Assembly: GCA_012934845.2 (NCBI GenBank)
Contig: WNNJ02000387.1
Location: 124,001 to 188,000 of the forward strand
Direction: 5' to 3'
DNA from: Pomphorhynchus laevis
Taxonomy: Eukaryota; Acanthocephala; Palaeacanthocephala; Echinorhynchida; Pomphorhynchidae
Length of the DNA stretch: 64,000 nt
Shown here: positions 12,293 to 22,240 of the stretch, piece by piece
Numbering within the stretch: position 1 is the first letter of the stretch
Layout: each line of letters starts with the position of its first letter
Made by a program: the position numbers and the translations under genes
The notes under the pieces: model-generated
Told to the model about the DNA's origin: nothing
The model's input: only the letters and a program-made list of their open reading frames with translations
Databases searched by the model: none

Positions 12293-12775
12293 AGTAGGAA
12301 TTGGAAATCCATCAACGTGAACAGCCATTACAATGTTGTCCAGTTCATTTATCTGACTTTGCGAGACATACACTTTGCCAGTAAATACAGGATGAACGTA
12401 TTTAATCGCCACTTCTTCCATTTCAGGTTTTACAAACACATCCAACATAAGAAGTTTTTCCAAATTGTGAGTATACGGTCTTTTGTCTATTCCACTTTCT
12501 CCAAAATCTCTCGGAATAATTTGCACTTCAAGTGTTTCGTACTTGCCGAGTTCACGATCTGTTTTGTCATCAATATTACTTGCAATCTGTACATCGACCA
12601 CACATTTAGATTGTATGCATCCTAATTTGTTTGAAATGCTAACATTATATTCTCCAGAATGCATTTTTGAATTTGTTGATTTAACTTTAAGCTTAGCAAT
12701 ACGATTAAACGCATCATATTCTGGTGATATATTATTCGACGCCAAAATTATTGAGTTATTGAGTTTCCAATCAAT
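12293..12775 (-). CDS. Kettin-like gene, exon 10 (end Ig9, linker, start Ig10)
   Basis: 161 codons, phase 0/0. It begins IDWKLNN after acceptor ttaag and contains MHSGEYNVSISNKLG. The linker has two modules (SNIDDKTDRELGKYETLE; SGIDKRPYTHNLEKLLMLD). It ends GFPIPT before donor GTAAGT. The reading frame upstream of the acceptor is open by chance; the exon start was set by the AG and the conserved W position. Confidence 0.85.
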
Positions 12776-13026
12776 CTTAACGTAAGCAAACATGTTTTCG
12801 TTAGATATTTTTATTATAACAATTATAATAATATAACAATTATAGGATTTATTTTAAAATTATGATATAATTGTAAATTGTTATTTACTACATTCGTCAG
12901 TTGGAAAATTAATACAAGTTTATTTTAAGATTAGCCCAAGTATATTTTTTAAGAAAATTGCTTTGTTTATGTTGCATTATTATGATAATGCTTATTACTA
13001 TAATTTGTATAGTATATAATTTATAA

Positions 13027-13464
13027 CGTTTATAATTTATACCGGGAAAAGAGAAAAAATCCAAATACGAAAGTTCAAAAGAAAGGAAAAAGTCAAAATA
13101 CAGCCGACAGATTACGAGTATAGAAAGAGCGTCTTTCCGTCCCTTTATAATGTCCACAGTTCGGGGACTTGAATAACTGCTAACCATATTTTAAAACAGA
13201 TAGCAGGAAAATATTCACTGCAAAATAGGAATCTTATTCTGCCACTATACATTCCTACAGATACCGTGATATTAATACGTGTAAATTCAACGACAATGAG
13301 AGCGGGCTTCAGAGCTTCATTAGAAAACGGCAAAACATCACAGTTAGGAACGCTTTCTAGATCAACAACGTTAATTAAAGGACACATCAATTTATGTTAT
13401 TTATTTGATTTATTTGTTTTATCAATAAATCTATCTCTCTTAAAAAATTATATCGTTTATAATT
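13027..13464. repeat. Possible insertion bounded by a short direct repeat
   Basis: The string cgtttataatttata occurs at 13,027-13,041 and again at about 13,450-13,464, flanking roughly 410 bp of less AT-rich DNA. The interior is open on both strands over about 13,145-13,390, with no recognised product. It may be an inserted sequence flanked by a target duplication or tandem flanks. Confidence 0.35.
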
Positions 13465-14033
13465 TATACTAGGGCTTTCGATCTGCATGCCACCGACCGG
13501 CACTATCATGTGCCTACGTCAACTGATCGAACTATGAGGCAAACGGTGTCGATCATGTACCTTTCGCATCATGAGAACATTGTACCTATTGTATAATAAT
13601 GAATTTTTGACAGTAGAGGCCCATTTGAGGGAACCTTTCTTTTTCTATGAATTCTAATAAATTAATTATTACAAAAAATTTATATCGTTTTGACCTTTGT
13701 TTATAAATATAATAAAGAAAATATAAATCTTATTTTAATGAAAGTTAATTAATTCTAATTTTAATTATTTAAAATATTTAAATTGCTAGTAAAAATGCTT
13801 TATTACATTAGTCGATGATAAATCATTTCAAAATTTACTTATTAAATTGGAACATACAATTCGAATAGTTCGGAAAAAAATTAAAATATTTAATTTTCTT
13901 AATCTGATCACTTAAATGAAACTACATATTTCTATACTCAAATAACAGTGAAATATAACAGTGAAATACACATGAAATTGCCTGTAGTTTTGATAAATTC
14001 ATTATTTAAGAAGCAAAGTTGACAATTACTTAC

Positions 14034-14513
14034 GGAGTCGACTGGATTCCCTGTAATTGTAACTTGCAATATAAGCGGTTCGTATTCTTTAACTTTTATA
14101 TCCTCCAGCTGTTTGACAAATGCTAATGGTTGGGCAACTTCAACCGGTTCTTCTATAAATCGAACATTAGGTGTTTCCAGTTCGATAATTTTAGATTGAT
14201 CCGACAAGAATCCAGTATTGTCTACACCAGATGTAATTGAAGCAAATTTGTCATCTTGATATTTTTCTAATGCTTGAAAGCGCTCAGGGGCCACGAAGAA
14301 TGAATCATCAACCGCTTTCCCAAATTGCTGCACCTTCACTGAGCATTCTGAGCTAATTTTACCGATTTCATTGCTTGCGTCAATTCGATAATTCCCCATA
14401 TCTCCTAAGGTACATTTCTTTATCCATAAATATGCAGTTTTATTTAAAATGTCATAATACAGAACGATTCGAGAAGAAGCCTGTATAGATCTTCCATCTT
14501 TAGACCAGGTAAT
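14034..14513 (-). CDS. Kettin-like gene, exon 9 (end Ig8, linker, start Ig9)
   Basis: 160 codons, phase 0/0. It starts ITWSKDG and contains LGDMGNYRIDASNEIG, where the usual D-S-G is D-M-G. The linker has two modules (KAVDDSFFVAPERFQALE; SGVDNTGFLSDQSKIIELE), an almost ideal example of the doublet. It ends GNPVDS before donor GTAAGT. Confidence 0.88.
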
Positions 14514-15189
14514 CTAAAATCAACGAAAGTCAACTAATAAAGTCTTCACATAAAACAATGAGCAACGAAATGAGCAAAGCCGCAGTTAACAAAACAAAAA
14601 TTGACAAAAGGTAATTGTAAAAAGTAAAGTTTTCAATCACACAAATTCCGAGGTTGCAAAGTACATGAAGACTTCTAAAAAGGTCAGGTAATTAGGCTGA
14701 AATTTTAATGTAAGTAATGAAAAGTATGCTCTACTGGTGTTCTTTCTTAAAAATATTTAAGGCGTGGATTATACGTGCATGACTACTGATTGTCGCTTTC
14801 TTCGTACAAAAACGCAGATGTTGAATTACATCTGGTGTAATTATATTGTCAAAAGATGAATTATAATGAATAATAACGCAGATACATTATATTGTCAAAA
14901 AATGAATTGTTTTTAATCTAAAATACCGAAAGCTAATGAAAGCTCGTAAAAGATTTGGTTATATTAAACCAAATCATTAGATTGAATTAAAGAAAATTAT
15001 TTTTATAAATAATGGACCTTTTATAAATAATAGACCGGCAATATTTATTGCTGCTAATAGCTTTACAAATATATGGAAGATTTTTAAGAAACCCCAATAG
15101 ACGATTCTTACATTGATACGAATATATAACTAGGTGAGGTAAATCACTTTTCGGTGTTAATCTTTTGAATATTCTTTGAATAAATCGAT

Positions 15190-15394
15190 AAGGTTTAAAC
15201 TGGAATAAGTAATGAAATTTTATTTTAATACGTTTTGGCTGACCGCCTTATTTACAAAAAGATTATAGTTTTTTCTCTCAAAGTTTTTATGCTATAATAA
15301 CCTTGATAGATAAAAGTATACAATTTTTGTGGACAAGGCCATTAGCCGAAACGTATTAAAATAAAATTTCATTACTAATTATGATTTAAACCTT
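15190..15394. repeat. MITE-like element with 51-bp terminal inverted repeats
   Basis: The arms at 15,190-15,240 and 15,344-15,394 begin and end aaggttta/taaacctt and are about 85-90% complementary. The interior has no ORF. It lies in the intron between exons 8 and 9. Confidence 0.75.
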
Positions 15395-15447
15395 GTCTAT
15401 ATATATGATAATAAACATAAAATTATAACTAATTTTACAAATTATAC

Positions 15448-15861
15448 CTAATATGTAATTAATGTGCAGTTAAATATTTAATATGTAATTTAATATGTAT
15501 GATTAGTTAGTCATGATTAGTCATAATTATGACTAATTAATTAGTAATTAATCATAATTACATAATTATTAGTCATAATTAGTCATAATTAATTAGTAAT
15601 GTATAATTAGTTATAATTCAATTGTAAATTGAATTATATTCAATTATATTATTATATAATTCAATTATAAAACATAATTATCAGATTATGTATTTCAAAT
15701 CATTATCAAATACTCCTTCGTTGGTATACATACTGATTAAAAAGTATTTGCTAATGATTTGAAACACATAATCTGATAATTATGTGATTTATAATCGAAT
15801 TTTAAATAATTATAACTAAATTACATATTAAAAATTTAATTTCACATTAATTACATATTAG
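15448..15861. repeat. MITE-like foldback element with 50-bp TIRs and internal hairpin
   Basis: The terminal arms at 15,448-15,497 and 15,812-15,861 are inverted copies starting ctaatatgtaattaatgt. A second pair of arms around 15,665-15,790 (ataattatcagattatgt and its complement) forms an inner hairpin. The 15,540-15,694 part recurs inverted at 18,075-18,229. Confidence 0.7.
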
Positions 15862-16012
15862 TTATGATTAGTTAGACAGTTTTCGTTCAAGCAAAAAAGC
15901 AAGTTCTACAATAATATTTAGTTAGGTTAACTTAAAAAGGTTAATTTAATTTTAATTAATTTAAATGTGATTTTTGAAATACAATCAATTTTAATTTGAC
16001 ATTGAGTCTTAC

Positions 16013-16486
16013 CTCAGGAATAGGCATCCCAAATATTTGACATGATAGACAAATATCATTTCCTTCTGATATTAAGCAATCAGACAGTTGTGATATAATG
16101 TACGGCATTACTTTCTCCAATTCGTGTACTTTGATAAGATGTGTTTGTCTATCCTTATCAAGGGCTTCAAATAATTGCTGATTAAACATTGAAGAGCTGT
16201 CTACTCCTGGAATAACATCCAACACTTTAACGGGTTTATGTTCAATATCATAAAATATGTTTGTTGGTATCATTGGATTGGTATCGATACTTGCTGTAGA
16301 TTCTACTATAAGACTACATTCAGTGGAGGATTGGCCGATTGCATTCTTAGCAATCAAAGTGTATTTTCCGGCATCTTGTAATATGGCGTGGTTTATGGTT
16401 AAGCAGCATAACTTACTGCCTAGGTTGTAATCTTGCTGAATTCGATTTGAAGAAGGTAACAACGATCCATTTCTATTCCATTCCAG
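16013..16486 (-). CDS. Kettin-like gene, exon 8 (end Ig7, linker, start Ig8)
   Basis: 158 codons, phase 0/0. It starts LEWNRNG and contains LQDAGKYTLIAKNAIG. The linker has two modules (ASIDTNPMIPTNIFYDIE; PGVDSSSMFNQQLFEALD). It ends GMPIPE before donor GTAAGA. The exon is bracketed by a 155-bp inverted repeat in its two flanking introns, which could pair in the pre-mRNA and favour skipping or circularisation. Removing it would keep frame and leave a hybrid Ig. Confidence 0.87.
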
Positions 16487-16768
16487 CTAAAACAACAAAT
16501 TGAAAATATAAATTTTAAGGTAATGTAACATGTACGTTTCATAAAATCTATTAATACTATCAGCATTATTTAACTTTATATGATACAGACATTTTATAAT
16601 TTTTTGTTTTAAAATATTTTATAAAATTTTATAAAATTTTCAATTTCAATAACAGAATTAATCGAACATTTATTAGTAAATCCGTATCAACTCGGACAAT
16701 TAATCAAGTACTAATTTAGTACAAATACTACAATATTGGAGCATTTCAATTAATTCTATAATTATATT

Positions 16769-16967
16769 ATTGAAATTTTGATGACTATTTTTATTCTGCG
16801 CCCTACTTTGATCGTATATATACGCCAACAGAAATACGTCACATTTCAGTATTGGTGAATCTCTTGAGGTCCACCAACATTGAAATACTAAGATGTAGCG
16901 TACTGCTGTTGGCGTACATAGGATTAAAGTAGCGTGCAGAATAAAAAATTGTCATCAAGATTTCAAT
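16769..16967. repeat. Foldback element, arms about 95 bp
   Basis: Nearly the whole element is two inverted arms starting attgaaat and ending atttcaat, each including ttattctgc and tacgccaacag. It is a different family from the hammerhead foldback next to it. It has no ORF. Confidence 0.75.
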
Positions 16968-17161
16968 AGTAACAATGGCGGCATAAGTATATCAATTGAA
17001 AATAATTATATTATAACACTATCATAATATAATTATAATGTAATAGTATATTATTTAAAATATTATACTAATTTTCAAGAGAGAGTGTGAGACCATTCCG
17101 CGTGAATTATGTACGCAATCATTTTTAGCCAGACGCGGAAGAACGACGATAACAGTAGCAA

Positions 17162-17242
17162 GTACCGTTTCGTCATCACAATGACTCATCAGTGCCAGAT
17201 CCCTCTCACTGCTGTATACAGAGGAGGACTGGCAGACGGCAC
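17162..17242 (-). ncRNA. Predicted hammerhead ribozyme (stem III open), sense to kettin intron
   Basis: Read on the minus strand: stem III GTGCCGT (17242-17236) pairs with ACGGTAC (17168-17162), 7 bp with one G-U. The cleavage triplet is GTC, with the cut after C at 17235. Stem I is a hairpin closed by TGCCAG (17234-17229) with CTGGCA (17198-17193). The core CTGATGA is at 17192-17186. Stem II is GTCAT/ATGAC with loop TGTG (17185-17172), followed by GAA. All conserved catalytic-core bases and the G-C closing pair of stem II are present. Self-cleavage would cut the host pre-mRNA inside an intron. Activity is inferred, not shown. Confidence 0.75.
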
Positions 17243-17357
17243 ACGACTTATGTGTATGAAGTACCAGAAAGATTTCTGGTAACTTCACATCTTTCTGGTA
17301 ACTTCACATCTTTCTGGTAACTTCACATCTTTCTGGTACTTCATACACATGACTCGT

Positions 17358-17438
17358 GTGCCATCTGCCAGTCCTCCTCTGTATCCAGCAGTGAGAGGGA
17401 TCTGGCACTGATGAGTCATTGTGATGACGAAACGGTAC
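17358..17438 (+). ncRNA. Predicted hammerhead ribozyme, second arm (one stem III mismatch)
   Basis: The inverted twin of the minus-strand motif. It has the same stem I (TGCCAG/CTGGCA), core CTGATGA (17408-17414), stem II GTCAT/ATGAC and GAAAC. The stem III strand reads GTGCCAT, giving an A-C mismatch and the triplet ATC. It is antisense to the host gene. Confidence 0.6.
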
Positions 17439-17563
17439 TTAATACTGTTATCGTCGTTCTTCCGCGTCTGGCTAAAAATGATTGCGTATTATACTAATAT
17501 TTTAATAATATTTAATTTTAAATAGTTGATGCTGATCTATTCTAGATAAATAATTATTGAACT

Positions 17564-17671
17564 GGATCAAAGGAAAGACGTAATTATCTTTGATATTGCG
17601 CTAACTTTTGTTAGCATCTTCAGAAAATTACCTGAAGTAATTTTCTGAAGATACTAAGTTAGCGAAACTAA
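17564..17671. repeat. Foldback copy related to 797-944, interrupted
   Basis: The left arm starts ggatcaaagg and the centre carries tcttcagaaaatta and its complement. The distal right arm matching this left arm is found only at about 18,239-18,300, so the copy seems to have been split by the intervening DNA with the LINE fragment. Confidence 0.55.
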
Positions 17672-17734
17672 TTACTCAGAAATGAATTACTCAGAAATGT
17701 TTAGACGAGCAACCAGGTATCCGAATTTAATCCA

Positions 17735-17965
17735 ACAATTGTTTACTCACTGATCTCATATGTGCTGACGATGTCGCTCTTTTAGTGGAAACTGCAGCTG
17801 ATTTACAATTCACGATTACTAGAATTCATACTGCTTCAGCAAAATATGGTCAAATTCTAAACGTTTCGAAATGCAAAATATTATCGTTTTTTGTCATCCT
17901 CATTTTGATATAAAATTAAACGAACAATTGCTTGAACATGTGTACGCCTTTAAATACATGGAAAT
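17735..17965 (+). pseudogene. Non-LTR retrotransposon RT palm fragment
   Basis: It reads LICADDVALLVETAADLQ with the A-D-D catalytic motif at 17,764-17,772 (Cys replaces the usual Tyr). It then has SAKYGQILNVSKCKIL and, after a frameshift near 17,890, LLEHVYAFKYM, the order seen in LINE RT palm to thumb (RTE/L2-like). It is a short dead fragment, opposite in strand to the host gene. Confidence 0.75.
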
Positions 17966-18074
17966 TATAAATCAGAAACTATAAATGTTAACAAAATTAT
18001 ATACATATCCATTCAAATCACCTATTTAGAAGTAATTAATCTGAAATTAATTACTTCTAAATACATAATCATAA

Positions 18075-18229
18075 GAAATACATAATCTGATAATTATGTT
18101 TGATAATTGAATTATATAATAATATAATTGAATATAATTCAATTTACAATTGAATTATAACTAATTATACATTACTAATTAATTACGACTAATTATGACT
18201 AATAATTATGTAATTATGATTAATTAATA
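18075..18229. repeat. Inverted copy of 15,540-15,694 (155 bp, about 98% identical)
   Basis: Reading this segment forward equals the reverse complement of 15,540-15,694 with only a handful of differences (for example an acg/atg change near 18,187). The two arms lie either side of exon 8. Confidence 0.85.
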
Positions 18230-18461
18230 ATTAATTAGTTATCGTTAACTTTCTGAAGTTAGCGAAATATCAAAAATAATTACGTATTCAACTGATTCAG
18301 TATAATAATTAAATATTAAATTTAATTCTATTAATGATTACATTTTATATTCAATTTGCGAAACATTATTTTACAATGCAAGAGTGATATAAATGAGATT
18401 CTTATAAATGATTAAAAAGATCACTTTTAATAAATAAGTGATTTTTACAAATATACTATAC

Positions 18462-18560
18462 GATGAGGCTTTATATATAAAGCCTCATCCTTTATATTTA
18501 TATATAAAGCCTCATATACAGCATTTATATATAAAGCCAAATATACTATATTGGTGAGGC
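18462..18560. repeat. 28-bp perfect palindrome and partial copies
   Basis: gatgaggctttata followed by its exact complement forms a 28-bp perfect palindrome at 18,462-18,489. Further tatataaagcc and gaggcttta words follow to 18,560. Confidence 0.8.
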
Positions 18561-18672
18561 TTTATTAATCAGAAAGCACTTTGATAAAACTTTAATTAAT
18601 GACACAAACAAGAAAGTCTCAACATGTATGATTTTACAATCATCAATGGGAAGCTTAACCCGAGATGCGCCT

Positions 18673-18751
18673 ACTACAGACGCCTGACCCCTCAATGGGG
18701 CGTTTCGACCTTAGTCTACTCATCACTACATGATGGTTTCATCAGCGTGGT
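18673..18751 (-). ncRNA. Degenerate hammerhead ribozyme (stem I open)
   Basis: On the minus strand it has ACCACG (18751-18746), CTGATGA (18745-18739), an expanded stem II with ACC/GGT, and GAAAC (18706-18702). Stem III is ACGCC/GGCGT, 5 bp (18703-18699 with 18684-18680), then cleavage C at 18679, then TGTAGT pairing back with ACCACG in 5 of 6 positions. The 10.1-11.1 closing pair of stem II is A-C instead of G-C and stem II is enlarged, so activity is doubtful. Confidence 0.5.
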
Positions 18752-18869
18752 CTTGTACCTACACGACTTCAACAATATTTGATCCTTAGTAAGCCTCTAA
18801 AGGAAATAGCTAAGCGCATGCTCTTCCACCGGTTACCACCCGTACATCTGATATATGATTTACGTAAAT

Positions 18870-19020
18870 AGTGGCTTCACAGTACAGCACGTGTGCTATC
18901 GCTTCTTCATTCATCAATTTACTAAGTTTCGACGAACAGCTGCAAAAATTCAAGAATCAGAAACAAAGTTATCTATTTCTAAAGAACTCATTGATGCCAA
19001 TATACAGGAAATTGAGTGTC
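18870..19020 (+). pseudogene. Inverted partial copy of kettin exon 6
   Basis: It reads KIQESETKLSISKELIDANIQEIE, split by substitutions from the exon 6 text KIQEPENKLSFIKELVDANIKEGE. DNA identity is high over about 85 bp (18,945-19,025) and weaker homology extends about 70 bp upstream. It is on the strand opposite to the gene, inside the intron between exons 7 and 8. Confidence 0.8.
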
Positions 19021-19278
19021 ACTATGTAGACAATGGATCAACACGCTCCTTTTTCGGCTAGAAGCCTGTAGTAAGCACATCCCGTGTTAAGCTTCCCGAC
19101 GAAGGTTGTAAAACGCATGCAGGTTTAGACTTTCCTGTTTGTGATATTAATAAAAGTTTTACAAAAATTCTTTCTGATATATATTATGTTATAATGTATA
19201 TTAAAATGCTTTTTTCTTATCGTGAGGGACATTAGGGAAGTAATACATCATCTCGATACTCTCACTACAGTAAAATTA

Positions 19279-19741
19279 GTGAATTCTATTCTGATTTCGA
19301 AACTTGATTATTCTGTCAGTCTTCTTATTAATTATCCGAAATCATCGCTCAAATCTTTGCAGTATTCTAAATTCGACCGTTAGAGTTATTTTTAGCTTAA
19401 GGAAATTCGATCACATATCGCGTTATTCTAATTCGCTGTCTTGGCTAGACATCACGAACCGCATAATGTTTAAACTAGCATGCTTTATGTGGAATATCAT
19501 AAATGCCAACGCCCCTTCACAGCTCATCTTACCTACATTATCCAGTAAATCCACAACTTCTATTTCGCTTCGCGGTCATTCCACAAAATTATATGTTCCA
19601 GGTCATTTTTCGCTCACCGCGCATCGATCATACTCGATTGCAGGGCCTAAACTGTGGAACAATCTACTCTCAAATGTTACTGCATCATCTTCATATGTAC
19701 AATTTAAAAAAAATTTTATTTACATTTCTATGGAATCCTAA
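19279..19741 (+). pseudogene. L2/CR1-like LINE C-terminal fragment
   Basis: It reads SKLDYSVSLLINYPKSSLKSLQ then, after a frameshift near 19,365, FDHISRYSNSLSWLDI...KLACFMWNII and later AGPKLWNNL...SSYVQFKKN. This is the familiar RT-distal C-terminus of CR1/L2-type LINEs. No RT core adjoins it. The 17.7-kb RT fragment on the same strand may or may not be part of the same insertion. Confidence 0.85.
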
Positions 19742-20305
19742 TTTTTTATTTTTTTGTCATTTTAGTTGGCTTGTAAGTGACTGATAGTCACATTTCCAAC
19801 TTAAAAAAACATTTTCTTCTTAATCTCTTATATATAATTATAATCTATTATCTATAATTAGATTATATCGATTTGAAATCTTTTAATATGTTATAATATA
19901 TGATAGATTATATAGTATATAAAAACAACAAAATTTGAAGGTTTAAAAAATGTCTTAATAGTAATTAAAGTTAACTTTAAATAATTATTTAAGCAATTTA
20001 AACTAAAAATGATATGCTCGATTAATTTTTAAAAGTTTTTATTATAATTTTATTATTTGTTCGTGGTTATTTTTAATTTATTCTCTTTAAATAAAAATTC
20101 ATCAGTACAGCTTATACGATTGATAAAATGTCTTTATATGATTCAAACAAAACTAATTCTGTTTTTAGTTGAAGTATATTTCAAAGTTTATAACTCATTT
20201 TTTATTTTCGTTATATAGAACTCTTAATTTATTAAATGGTTTTACTAAAGTTGTGCTACTTAAGAAACGTATTTTCAAATGATACAGGAACTGAAATGAA
20301 CTTAC

Positions 20306-20788
20306 TTCTGGTATTGGATTTCCGGATACAACCGTGATAAGTTGAATAACACTTCCTTCCTTTGCCTTTAAAACTTCTTGTAAGCTAGCATCAAAAACTG
20401 GCTTCATATAACCGGATGTATCATCAATAATCTCGTGTGTATAAATCGGCTTCACATCAAAACTTTCAAATTTACTGGGTTCTACGAATGAGCTTGTATC
20501 AACACCAGCTAAAAAGCTATCGTCTCTGACTATCTTCTCGCGATCAAGCTGAGCATATGCATCACTTTTAATAAACGGCGTGTCCTCAATTGATTTCACA
20601 TGTGTGACGTTTAAATTAGCCCTGCTAGTTACAGAGCCTGCTTGATTTGTGGCACATATTTCGTATGTTCCCGCGTCTGTATATTTTACGTATGAGAGAT
20701 TAAGAATCGCTTCCTTTGAATGAATGTCGTATTTGGTATGGATCCTGTTTGAATCCTGTAGCAATTGTGAGTTACGGGTCCAAGATAT
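20306..20788 (-). CDS. Kettin-like gene, exon 7 (end Ig6, linker, start Ig7)
   Basis: 161 codons, phase 0/0. It begins ISWTRNS after a 49-nt intron (20789-20837) and contains YTDAGTYEICATNQAG. The linker has two modules (KSIEDTPFIKSDAYAQLD; AGVDTSSFVEPSKFESFD). It ends GNPIPE before donor GTAAGT. The downstream intron, 3.8 kb, is the richest in mobile elements in the gene. Confidence 0.88.
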
Positions 20789-20837
20789 CTTAAAATACAA
20801 AATAGTAAAATTTAGTTAATAATCACCTAATATCAAC

Positions 20838-21797
20838 CTGAGGTAGCGGGCTACCGACAACTTTAGCAATAAATGTTGCGGCATCACCTTCTTTGACATT
20901 GAAATCAGAAATTTGGGTTAGTATTTGTGGTGCTATTGGTCTTGTTTCAAATTCTTCTATTTCTTGACGTTTCTTTTCCGCATCAATCATATGAATTGCA
21001 TCGATATCCCTTGCGTATGATTGTGAGTCGACACCAGAATCATATTCAGCATACTCGATCGATTTTTCAAGGTTATCGTAAGCTTGTCTGTCTCGCTTAC
21101 TACTCAAATCAACACCTTTGATTGGCTGAACAGTAAGATTACTTATAGATTCAATAGATTTCACAATATTACAGGCTACAAGCTTATATTGCCCGCTGTC
21201 TAACATAGTGGCTGAATTTAGATGCAAGAATGCAATTTGATTAAATGGATTAAAATTAGTATGGTATCGCGAACCAACGCTGATTTCGATTCCGTTATGA
21301 TACCAGATACATTTGGGAATTGGGTAAGCTGATAAGCTTGCCTGCATTGTGACAGACTCACCTTCCTTTATATTGGCATCAACGAGTTCTTTAATAAAAG
21401 ATAACTTATTTTCTGGTTCTTGAATTTTATGCAGCTGTGAAATAGCATTCTTATCGATTTTATCGAGATTAATAAGCTCACTTATGTTAGGCACACATGA
21501 TGTATCATCTACTCCGGAATATTCAATACCGCTATCTGATGGTTTCTGAGCATCCAGCTCTGTAAATCGGTCAGGGGATACAAATGCAGTATAGTCAATA
21601 TTGGGTGTAATATTTACTTGAACGTTTGCATGAGTAGTTATGATGCCCTTTTGATTTTGTATAACCAGCGCATATGTTCCGGAATCCCTCTGAACTGCAC
21701 TAAAAATGCGCAACTCTGCTTTGCCTTCGACTTTATCAAAAGTAATATTAATTCTACTTGATTGAACTATTGGCCCATCGTCTTTTAACCATATCAA
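20838..21797 (-). CDS. Kettin-like gene, exon 6 (end Ig4, Ig5 complete, start Ig6)
   Basis: 320 codons, exactly two repeat units without the intron usually separating them, phase 0/0. It starts LIWLKDD and contains QRDSGTYALVIQNQKG. The linker doublet is PNIDYTAFVSPDRFTELD and SGVDDTSCVPNISELINLD. Complete Ig5 (YPIPKCIWYHNG ... LDSGQYKLVACN) follows, then a second doublet (KGVDLSS...YDNLE; SGVDSQSY...HMID) and the Ig6 half ending GSPLPQ before donor GTTGAT. A fragment of this exon recurs inverted at 18.9 kb. Confidence 0.88.
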
Positions 21798-22188
21798 CTA
21801 AATGTTTCAAAGTAATGATTTTAATAATTGATACTCTCCGAAATATAATTTAACTATTTACTTTAATAATTTAGAGATTATTTATCTTTAATAAAAGCAT
21901 AAAATATTTTATCGTTTATTAATTGTGATTATAATTATTCTCTTATTAAAAATTCATCTCCATAAAATAATATTAATTATTGATATTAAAAAACTACGTA
22001 AGTTTGAATGTATTTCTAATATAATAGAGTGGGATTTAAATTTAATTCAATTTTTTAATTAATTTTTTATAAATTATTAATAAAATAAATATTAATTATT
22101 AATTAAATAAATTATTTTTATTTTTATAAATTTTTAATAGCAAAGCAAACAATAAGAACAATTTGACTTATCCTTCTTTATGATGTTG

Positions 22189-22240
22189 ATATTGTCCAAC
22201 TTCTATTTAATATTGTCTAACTTCTCAAGTTGGACAATAT
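22189..22240. repeat. Short inverted repeat, 14-bp perfect arms
   Basis: atattgtccaactt at 22,189-22,202 and its exact complement at 22,227-22,240, with a diverged third copy of the left arm between them. Confidence 0.7.

Larger units (their letters stand above)
17112..17488. mobile_element. Complete foldback element with hammerhead ribozymes in both arms
   Basis: Two arms of about 140 bp (beginning tacgcaatcatttttagcc, ending in its complement) flank an interior of short direct repeats. That interior carries cttcacatctttctggtaa about three times around 17,283-17,340. Each arm, read outward, contains a full hammerhead core, so one ribozyme is on each strand. A truncated relative is at 4,848-4,960. 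No protein is encoded; it is presumably nonautonomous. It lies in the intron between exons 7 and 8. Confidence 0.8.
18568..19178. mobile_element. TIR-bounded element carrying a piece of kettin exon 6
   Basis: Terminal inverted repeats of about 115 bp (18,568-18,690 and 19,062-19,178, roughly 80% identical) start atcagaaag and share cacaaacaagaaagtct and gggaagcttaac. Between them lie a degenerate hammerhead (minus) and a plus-strand segment homologous to host exon 6 in reverse orientation. No transposase is present; it is probably a nonautonomous element that picked up host sequence, or a local inverted duplication. Confidence 0.65.
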
